This document shows positions 58,338 through 64,000 of a stretch of 64,000 nt of DNA, in pieces. Origin of the DNA: Phycisphaerae bacterium RAS1 (GTDB lineage Bacteria; Planctomycetota; Phycisphaerae; UBA1845; Fen-1342); assembly GCA_007859745.1 (NCBI GenBank), contig SMLU01000004.1:248001-312000 (forward strand), given 5' to 3'. How positions within the stretch are numbered: the first letter of the stretch is position 1; every line of letters starts with the position of its first letter. Below the pieces are notes generated by a model. That model searched no databases, was not told the origin of the DNA, and saw nothing but the letters and a program-made list of their open reading frames with translations. The position numbers were made by a program, and so were the translations under genes.

Positions 58338-58541
58338 GTGAGCGAGCCGAAGGTCGATCCCCGCGCGCTGACGGTCGCTGAGGCCGCCCGGCTGCTGACG
58401 GCCGCCGGCGGACAGCGCATCGAGGTCGAGCAGCTCGACGCCGACATTGCGGCCGGCGCGCCGAGCAACGGGGACGGAACGCTGAACCTGGCCCACTACG
58501 CCGCCTGGCTCGTGCGGGAGATGTCCAGCCGTGAAGATTGA
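58338..58541 (+). CDS. Small packaging-associated protein, paralogous to the terminase N-terminus
   Basis: 67 aa from a GTG at 58338 ('GGGGAGGGCGGC' upstream). 'VDPRALTVAEAARLLTAAGG' and 'GTLNLAHYAAWLVREM' align with the first ~65 residues of the next gene ('IDPRKLKPGELVRLLNSTPL' and 'RTVDLLRYVAWLVLER'). It overlaps the terminase by 11 nt. Its position is that of a terminase small subunit, and a small DNA-binding packaging factor is inferred. Confidence 0.65.
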   Translation: MSEPKVDPRALTVAEAARLLTAAGGQRIEVEQLDADIAAGAPSNGDGTLNLAHYAAWLVREMSSRED

Positions 58542-60816
58542 CCCGCGCAAACTGAAGCCCGGCGAGCTCGTGCGGCTGCTGAACTCCACGCCGCTCGGCG
58601 AGGTGCTCAGCGAGCGGCAGTTGCACCGCCATCGCTCGCGCGCGGGCTTTCGTATCGGCGACGGGCGGACGGTGGACCTGCTGCGCTACGTCGCGTGGCT
58701 GGTGCTCGAGCGGCATCGCCCGCGTCCTGAACCCACGGGGCTGACCGGTTACGAGGCGATGAAGGAGCGGGCGGCGCGGCGCAACCGCGAATTGGCGCTG
58801 CTCGGCCGCGACATCGGCCAGCCGCCCGCGGTCGCGAACCCGGATCGGCGAGCGCGGGCCCAGCGCGACTTCCGCTTCTTCTGTGAGGGCTACTTTCCGC
58901 AGACGTTTCACTTGCCGTGGTCGCCGGACCATCTGAAGGTCGTGGCCAAGATCGAGCAGGCGGTGCTGGAGGGCGGGCTGTTCGCGATGGCCATGCCGCG
59001 CGGCTCGGGCAAGACCTCGCTGTGCGAGACGGCCTGCCTCTGGGCGCTTGCCTACGGACATCGTGAGTACGTGGCGCTGATCGGCAGCGACGAAGAACAC
59101 GCTGCCAACATGCTCGATTCGATCAAGGTGGAGCTGGAGACCAACGACGCGCTGCTGGATGATTTTCCGGAGGTGGTCTACCCCATTCGCGCGCTGGAGG
59201 GGATTCACCAGCGCGCCGCCGGCCAGTTGTGTCAGGGCAAGCAGACCTACATCGGCTGGACGGCCAAGGAGATCGTGCTGCCCACAATGCCCGGCAGCCG
59301 CGCCAGCGGCTCGATCATGAGCGTGGCCGGAATCACCGGCCGCATCCGTGGCATGAAGCACAAACGCGTGGACGGCACATCGGTACGGCCGTCGCTCGTG
59401 CTGATCGACGATCCGCAGACGGATGAATCAGCGCGCTCACCATCGCAGTGCATAACGCGCGAGCGAATTCTCTCGGGCGCGATCCTGGGCCTGGCCGGGC
59501 CCGGGCGAAAGATCGCCGGTCTGATGACGCTGACGGTCGTTCGCCCTGACGACTTGGCCGATCGCATCCTCGACCGCGAGAAACACCCGCAGTGGCAGGG
59601 GCAGCGCACGAAGATGGTCTACTCGTTTCCGACGAGCGAGGCGCTCTGGGCCGGCTATGCCGACCTGTGGCGCGCTGGGATGCGCGCCGAGCGCGGCATC
59701 GCCGAGGCCACCGAGTTCTACCGCGCTCGTCGCGAGGCGATGGACGCCGGGGCTGTCGTCGCCTGGCCGCAGCGTCATCATCCGGATGAACTCTCCGCCG
59801 TACAGCATGCCATGAACCTGCGGCTCGACCGCGGCGACGCGGCTTTCTGGGCCGAGTATCAGAACGAGCCGCTGCCCGAGGTGGTGTACGACGGCGACTT
59901 GCTGACGCCCGATGACGTGTGTCGCAAGCTGAACAACCGCAAGCGCTACGAGATTCCGCAGGCCTGCACGACGCTGACGGCGTTCATCGACGTGCAGGAC
60001 AAGGCCCTTTATTACGTAGTGGTGGCCTGGGCCGCGGGTTTTGACGGTTATGTCGTTGATTACGGCACAGAACCGGGCCAGAAGGAAGCCTATTTCACCC
60101 TGCGTGATGTGCGGCGGACGCTGGCGCGGGCCGCGCCCGGCGCCGGCCCGGAGGGGGCGATCTACGCCGGACTCGAACGGCTGACGGCGGCCCTGATCGG
60201 CCGCGACTGGTCGGGCGACGGCGGCGCGGCGCTGACGATTGACAGATTGCTGATCGACGCCAATTGGGGCGAGACCACCGACCTGGTAAAACGCTTCTGC
60301 CGGCAGTGCGCGCATCCGGGCGTGGTGATGCCCTCGCACGGGCGCTTCGTCGGGGCGTCATCAGTCCCGTTCCACGAATACACGCTGCGGCCAGGCGAGA
60401 AAGCGGGCGAAAACTGGCGAATTCCGCCGCCGAAGGTGCGCGGAATCGCGCGGCACGTCGCCTTTGACGCGAACTACTGGAAAACGATGGTCCACCGGCG
60501 GCTGCGGACGGCGCTGGGCGATCGCGGCTGCCTGTCGCTGTGGGGAACGCAGCCCGAGCGGCACCGCATGTTCGCCGAGCACGTGACGGCCGAGACGCCG
60601 GTGCGCGTCAGCGGCCGCGGCCGGACGGTCGAGGAATGGAAGCAGCGACCGGGCGCCGACAATCACCTGTTCGACTGCCTGGTCGGCTGCGCGGTCGCGG
60701 CGTCGATGGAGGGCATCGCGCTGCGCGAGATCGGTGACGAGCGGCCGCAGAAGCAGCCGCGAAGCTGGGCGGCGCTGCAGCAGGCCGCCCGGCGGCGCAG
60801 GGAGGCGCCGGCATGA
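58531..60816 (+). CDS. Phage terminase large subunit (GpA-like)
   Basis: 761 aa from a GTG. Residues 1-65 repeat the fold of the small upstream protein. The ATPase has Walker A 'MPRGSGKT' (~156) and Walker B 'SLVLIDDPQTDES' (~290). The RNase H-like nuclease is in the C-terminal half: 'LTAFIDVQDKALYYVVVAW' (first Asp), 'DRLLIDANWGE' and 'NHLFDCLVG' supply the acidic residues. It cuts and pumps DNA into proheads. The length and the order before portal and protease fit the lambda GpA-type module. It overlaps the zinc-ribbon gene as ATGA. Confidence 0.92.
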   Translation: MKIDPRKLKPGELVRLLNSTPLGEVLSERQLHRHRSRAGFRIGDGRTVDLLRYVAWLVLERHRPRPEPTGLTGYEAMKERAARRNRELALLGRDIGQPPAVANPDRRARAQRDFRFFCEGYFPQTFHLPWSPDHLKVVAKIEQAVLEGGLFAMAMPRGSGKTSLCETACLWALAYGHREYVALIGSDEEHAANMLDSIKVELETNDALLDDFPEVVYPIRALEGIHQRAAGQLCQGKQTYIGWTAKEIVLPTMPGSRASGSIMSVAGITGRIRGMKHKRVDGTSVRPSLVLIDDPQTDESARSPSQCITRERILSGAILGLAGPGRKIAGLMTLTVVRPDDLADRILDREKHPQWQGQRTKMVYSFPTSEALWAGYADLWRAGMRAERGIAEATEFYRARREAMDAGAVVAWPQRHHPDELSAVQHAMNLRLDRGDAAFWAEYQNEPLPEVVYDGDLLTPDDVCRKLNNRKRYEIPQACTTLTAFIDVQDKALYYVVVAWAAGFDGYVVDYGTEPGQKEAYFTLRDVRRTLARAAPGAGPEGAIYAGLERLTAALIGRDWSGDGGAALTIDRLLIDANWGETTDLVKRFCRQCAHPGVVMPSHGRFVGASSVPFHEYTLRPGEKAGENWRIPPPKVRGIARHVAFDANYWKTMVHRRLRTALGDRGCLSLWGTQPERHRMFAEHVTAETPVRVSGRGRTVEEWKQRPGADNHLFDCLVGCAVAASMEGIALREIGDERPQKQPRSWAALQQAARRRREAPA

Positions 60817-61004
60817 GCAAAAAGAACGCCAAAACCCCGCCGAGCTGGGGCCGACCCAACTACGGGCTGGAGTGTCGCGAATGCGGTTGCAAGGAGTTCT
60901 TCACGCTGGAAACGCGGCCGATCTGGAACGGCCGCATCCGCCGCCGGCGCGAATGCCGGCACTGCGGCAAGCGCGTGACGACGCTGGAAGTGAGGGTGAG
61001 CTGA
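60813..61004 (+). CDS. Small zinc-ribbon protein
   Basis: 63 aa. 'CRECGCKEFF' and 'CRHCGKRV' are two Cys pairs of a zinc ribbon (NrdR/Ogr-like pattern). The N-terminus 'MSKKNAKTPPSW' again carries the KNAKT motif of the minus-strand small proteins. It starts within the terminase stop codon. It may be a transcription activator of late genes or a packaging accessory; not known. Confidence 0.65.
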   Translation: MSKKNAKTPPSWGRPNYGLECRECGCKEFFTLETRPIWNGRIRRRRECRHCGKRVTTLEVRVS

Positions 61005-61400
61005 CACGCGCGGACAGGTCGTCGTCGAGGGCCGTGCGTGTCGCGCGGGTTGCGGCGTCCGGCCGGCAGCAACGAACTGTCGGGAGCACGCCCGGCGCTG
61101 GCGGCGTGCGCCCGGATTTCTCGGCAGTCAGCGCTGATTTTCGGCGCGTTTTACCGCAGACCGCTACCGGTAGCGTCGTTCTTGCCGCGGGGCTTCAATT
61201 TCCTTGCATTTCCGAATTCCTGAGCTAGATTCTGGATGACAACCTGGCCGGGCAACCGGACGCGAGTGCGGCTCGGCTGATCCCCGATCCGATCTCACAA
61301 ACGCCGCCGCACGGGGCCGTGCCCCCGCGCGGCGTTCTTGTTTGGACTCGCGACTGCCGTTTCTCGCGACAGGTTCGCCGGCCCAGCGGACCGGCGTGAT
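61005..61400. other. 396-nt region before tRNA-Met
   Basis: No gene is supported. A terminator-like nested hairpin lies at 61300-61343 (see separate entry). The rest may hold the promoter of the head genes, but no clear -35/-10 pair stands out. Confidence 0.5.
61300..61343 (+). terminator. Nested hairpin with T-rich tail
   Basis: 'AACGCCGC' (61300-61307) pairs with 'GCGGCGTT' (61329-61336), followed by 'CTTGTTT'. Inside, 'GCACGG-GG-CCGTGC' (61309-61322) is a second perfect hairpin. An intrinsic terminator after the terminase operon, or an anti-termination structure before the head genes, is plausible. Confidence 0.55.
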
Positions 61401-61471
61401 GCGGGATAGCTCAGCAGCCAGAGCGCGCGGCTCATAACCGTGAGGCCGCCGGTGCAAGTCCGGCTCCCGCT
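61401..61471 (+). tRNA. tRNA-Met (CAT), encoded on the element
   Basis: Acceptor GCGGGAT/CTCCCGC pairs except for the last position (T-C); D-arm 'GCTCAGCAGCCAGAGC'; anticodon stem CGCGG/CCGTG with loop 'CTCATAA' (anticodon CAT); T-arm stem GCCGG/CCGGC with an atypical 'TGCAAGT' loop. There is no CCA. The fold is good but slightly degenerate. CAT could mean elongator Met, initiator, or Ile if the C is modified to lysidine. It lies directly before the head genes. Confidence 0.8.
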
Positions 61472-61485
61472 AATCGAGGTGCTCC

Positions 61486-61686
61486 GTGGCTGACGAGATC
61501 AAGGACGCGATCGTCGAGAACGCGCAAGGCCCCAAGCGGGTCGAGTCTGACGGCATCACCGTCGAGCAGCACGCGCTGCGCGACCAGGTCGCGGCCGACC
61601 AGCACGTCAGCGCCCAGACGGGCGCCGCCCAGGCGCATCGCGGGTTGCGTTTCACCAAGCTCAACTCGCCGGGGGCTGACTCGTGA
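61486..61686 (+). CDS. Small phage head protein (gpW-position)
   Basis: 66 aa from a GTG ('GAGGTGCTCC' upstream). 'IVENAQGPKRVESDGITVEQ', then a DQ..AD helix and 'GLRFTKLNSPGA', match a small conserved protein found between terminase and portal in lambdoid modules. Head completion or head-tail joining is inferred from position. It overlaps the portal gene as GTGA. Confidence 0.75.
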   Translation: MADEIKDAIVENAQGPKRVESDGITVEQHALRDQVAADQHVSAQTGAAQAHRGLRFTKLNSPGADS

Positions 61687-63347
61687 TCCAGTGGCTGCGC
61701 ACCATTTTGGCCGGCAGGCGGTTGGCGCACGAGAGCGATGCCGGACGCGTGCGCGCCAGGTATGACGCGGCCCGCACGACCGGTGAGAACGCGCGGCACT
61801 GGGCCAACGCCGACGGCCTGTCCGCCAGCGCGGCCGCTAACCCTGAAGTTCTGGCGACGATTCGCAACCGGGCGCGGCACGAGGTCGCCAACAATGCCTA
61901 CGTCGACGGCACGCTGCAGACGATCTGTGCCGACGTGGTGGGGCGCACGCCGGTGTTGCAGATGCGGACCGGCGATGACGCGGTCGACGCATTGGTCGAG
62001 CAGCAGGTCGGCGCGCTCTTGGGCGAAATCAACATCGGCGAAAAACTGCGGCTGATGCTCGAGGCCCAGATCGCCGCGGGCGAGTGCTTCGCGCAGATCT
62101 CGCGGAACCCGAGGCTGCGCAGCGCGGTCAAGCTGGACCTGGCGATCATCGAGGCCGATCAGATCGCGACGCCCGACCGGCGCGGCCTGGATGACAGCCG
62201 CCAGCAGGTGGACGGTATCCGCTTCGATCGCTGGGGCAACCCGGTCGAGTACCACGTTCTGAAGCAGCATCCGGGGGACCTGGGCCTGGGGCTGATCGGC
62301 TTGCACGAGTATGACCGGGTCGATGCCCAGTGGATGGTCCATCTCTTTCGTCCGCGGCGCCCGGGTCAGCGGCGCGGCGTATCGCGCCTGGCCAGTTCAC
62401 TGCAACTCTCGGCCCAGAGGCGTTCGATGCGCGCCTCGGTCGTCTCGGCCGCCCGCAAGGTGGCTGGCATGGGGGCGATCACGATCGAGACGCAGCTGAG
62501 CGCCGAGGAAGCCGAGCCGCCGCCGGAGTTTGAGACCCTGGACATCGAGGACGGCATGATGACCGTCCTGCCGGCCGGCGCGACCGCCCGGCAACTGGCG
62601 CCGACGCAGCCGGGTACGACCTTCGGCGACTTCGACGACCGGCTGATTCGCGAGCAGGCCCGTTCGGTCAACGCACCCTTCGCGATTGCGGCCGGCGACA
62701 GCTCCAAGTCCAACTACGCCTCGGGCCGACTGGATTTTCAGGCCTACGACCGCTGCAACGAGATCGACCGGGCCGACCTCGAGCGCAAGGTGCTCGATCG
62801 CCTGCTGCTCAAGTGGATCGAGTGGGCGGTACAGATCGAGGGCTACCTGCCCTACCGCGCCAAGCGTCTGCTGAGCGTGGTTCCCATGCCCGGTCACGCC
62901 TGGCTGTGGCGCGAGCGCGAGCATGTCGACCCGGTCAAGGGCGCTGAAGCGCGGCGCATTCGGCTGGCGACGCGGCAGTCGACGCTCTCCGACGAGTTGG
63001 CGGCCGAGGGCAAGGATCTCGAGGCGCACGTCGCCCAACTGCGGCGCGAGTCCAATCTGCTGGCGGAAGCGGGGCTGGCCAACCAGGCGCCGCTGGCCGG
63101 GCCGCAGATCGTCGCCGCGCTCGAAGTGCTCAATCGCTTGCAGACCCAGTCGCTGGCCAAGGCCGCCGCGATCGAACTGCTGGTGATGCTCGGGCTTCCG
63201 CGCGATCGGGCCGAAAAAATGGCGGCGGCGCGTGTGCCCGCGCCGCGCAGCGACGCGCCTGACGATGAATCCGACGACCGCGCTGCGCCGCCTGGGCTAG
63301 CTCGGCCGCACCGCAACGGCAACCGGTTAACGGAGGCGTGGCGATGA
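61683..63347 (+). CDS. Phage portal protein (lambda family)
   Basis: 554 aa from a GTG. 'RYDAARTTGENARHWANADG' at the N-terminus, 'VDGTLQTICADVVGRTP', the crown/clip region 'WMVHLFRPRRPGQRRGVSRL', and 'SSKSNYASGRLDFQAYDRCN' are characteristic of lambda gpB-type portals. It forms the dodecameric ring through which DNA is packaged. It overlaps the protease gene as ATGA. Confidence 0.9.
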   Translation: MIQWLRTILAGRRLAHESDAGRVRARYDAARTTGENARHWANADGLSASAAANPEVLATIRNRARHEVANNAYVDGTLQTICADVVGRTPVLQMRTGDDAVDALVEQQVGALLGEINIGEKLRLMLEAQIAAGECFAQISRNPRLRSAVKLDLAIIEADQIATPDRRGLDDSRQQVDGIRFDRWGNPVEYHVLKQHPGDLGLGLIGLHEYDRVDAQWMVHLFRPRRPGQRRGVSRLASSLQLSAQRRSMRASVVSAARKVAGMGAITIETQLSAEEAEPPPEFETLDIEDGMMTVLPAGATARQLAPTQPGTTFGDFDDRLIREQARSVNAPFAIAAGDSSKSNYASGRLDFQAYDRCNEIDRADLERKVLDRLLLKWIEWAVQIEGYLPYRAKRLLSVVPMPGHAWLWREREHVDPVKGAEARRIRLATRQSTLSDELAAEGKDLEAHVAQLRRESNLLAEAGLANQAPLAGPQIVAALEVLNRLQTQSLAKAAAIELLVMLGLPRDRAEKMAAARVPAPRSDAPDDESDDRAAPPGLARPHRNGNRLTEAWR

Positions 63348-64000
63348 GGTTCGAGCAGCGAGCGTCGCGTCGCGCGTCGGAATGCCGGCGCTTCGGTGCC
63401 GCGCCGGCCTCGACCGGCCGATTCACCGCCGACGTGACCGCGACGATTACGGCTGCTGCGGCCGACGGCAAACAGCCGCGCTTTTCGGCCACGGTTTACA
63501 ACGGCGGCGTGATCCGGCCGCACTGGACCTACGGCGACAAGTGCGTCATCGACATTGCCGGGGCGGTCTTCGCCGAGCCGATCGCGGCGCTGCTCGATCA
63601 CGATCCGGAAAAGATCGTCGGGCAATCGCAAGCGGTCACCAGCGACGGCCAATCGATCCAGGTCGATGGCATCGTGACCGGGGACTGGAAGGACAAGGAG
63701 GATCCGGCCGGCAAGGTGGCGCTGCACGCCGGCAACGGGTTTGTCTGGAAGGCCTCCGTGGGCGGCGCCTATGAGCGGGTCGAGTTCATCGAGGCGGGCG
63801 GCACGATCGAGCTGAACGGCCGAACCATCGCGGGGCCGATGCATGTCATCCGCGCCTGCGTCATCAACGAGTTTTCGTTTCTGTCATGCGCGGCCGACGG
63901 CACGACCTCGGCCCGCGTTGCGGCCGCGGCCGCGAAGGAGATGCGCGTGGATTTCCACGACTGGCTGAAGGCCAAGGGTTTTGATCCGACCCATCTGAAC
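63344..64000 (+). CDS. Prohead protease, possibly fused to a capsid/scaffold domain (partial)
   Basis: 219 codons are visible and the frame is open at the right edge. 'AALLDHDPEKIVGQS' and 'FVWKASVGGAYERVEF' look like the His- and Ser-containing segments of HK97-type (U35) prohead proteases. After an Ala-rich linker the sequence goes on with 'VDFHDWLKAKGFDPTHLN', not expected in a protease alone, so a fused scaffold or major capsid part may follow beyond the window. It starts in the portal stop codon. Confidence 0.75.
   Translation, partial: MRFEQRASRRASECRRFGAAPASTGRFTADVTATITAAAADGKQPRFSATVYNGGVIRPHWTYGDKCVIDIAGAVFAEPIAALLDHDPEKIVGQSQAVTSDGQSIQVDGIVTGDWKDKEDPAGKVALHAGNGFVWKASVGGAYERVEFIEAGGTIELNGRTIAGPMHVIRACVINEFSFLSCAADGTTSARVAAAAAKEMRVDFHDWLKAKGFDPTHLN

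Larger units (their letters stand above)
39072..64000. mobile_element. Prophage or phage-like integrative element (right end beyond window)
   Basis: Starts at a serine recombinase adjoining tRNA-Asn, followed by a LexA-like repressor, a phage recombination/replication module, methyltransferase, small accessory genes, terminase, tRNA-Met, portal and prohead protease, in the usual tailed-phage order. Head genes continue to the right edge, so tail and lysis genes and attR should lie outside the window. Genes in the window look intact, so it may be functional; that is not shown. Confidence 0.85.

Noticed and set aside
55333-58341. 1002-residue plus-strand open frame over the small-gene cluster
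   Set aside because: The minus strand carries eight small genes, most with a good ribosome site at the start; the long frame is low-complexity and lacks any motif.

Overview
The window is GC-rich, densely coding DNA from a member of the Planctomycetota. The main clues are two secreted proteins ending in dockerin-like tails of the planctomycete kind (paired Asp-rich 'NCDG..NVLDINAFV' calcium-loop repeats), a pseudopilin-like protein with an 'FTLIELLVVVAII' N-terminus, a short ECF sigma factor next to a TPR-CHAT protein, and structured intergenic repeats. A class (Phycisphaerae-like) is only a guess. There is no rRNA, CRISPR array or IS transposase in the window.

Layout. (1) 1-3639, minus strand: a partial secreted protein and a secreted lamin-tail/dockerin protein. 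(2) 3971-12562, plus strand: a tightly overlapping glycan operon with three glycosyltransferases, a one-chain ABC exporter and two APH-fold kinase-like proteins. (3) 12692-14070: a pseudopilin-like protein and a membrane-anchored thermonuclease. (4) 14266-21743: ECF sigma factor, putative anti-sigma factor, TPR-CHAT protease, secreted subtilase with dockerin tail, and OPT transporter; the last four are chained by 4-nt overlaps. (5) 21847-38929: a signalling island with 13 receiver domains, four histidine kinases, two active-looking GGDEF domains, a degenerate HD-GYP/HDOD protein and only one DNA-binding response regulator (FixJ-like). It is interrupted by priA. (6) 39012-39083: tRNA-Asn. (7) 39072-64000 (open at the right edge): a prophage or phage-like integrative element. 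It begins with a large serine recombinase whose last codons lie inside the tRNA gene. Then come a LexA-like repressor, a Ski2-like helicase, small regulators, a recombination/replication module (PD-(D/E)XK nuclease, Sak4-like ATPase, putative ssDNA-binding protein, SF2 helicase, VRR-NUC nuclease, TOPRIM primase-ATPase), a ParB-methyltransferase fusion, a minus-strand run of very small accessory genes, and a packaging/head module (terminase, tRNA-Met, small head protein, portal, prohead protease).

How the parts may work together. Region 4 looks like one regulated proteolysis unit. The order sigma factor, small regulator, TPR-CHAT protease resembles the protease-controlled sigma branch of type III-E CRISPR (TPR-CHAT/Csx30/RpoE) but without CRISPR; the subtilase and OPT carrier would then be an extracellular digestion and peptide-uptake output. 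Region 5 looks like phosphorelay circuits read out mainly through protein-protein contacts and c-di-GMP. The element in region 7 is notable because planctomycete phages are poorly sampled. It carries a CTG start codon supported by a perfect Shine-Dalgarno, a shared N-terminal leader on several tiny proteins, and a large nested inverted repeat after the primase.
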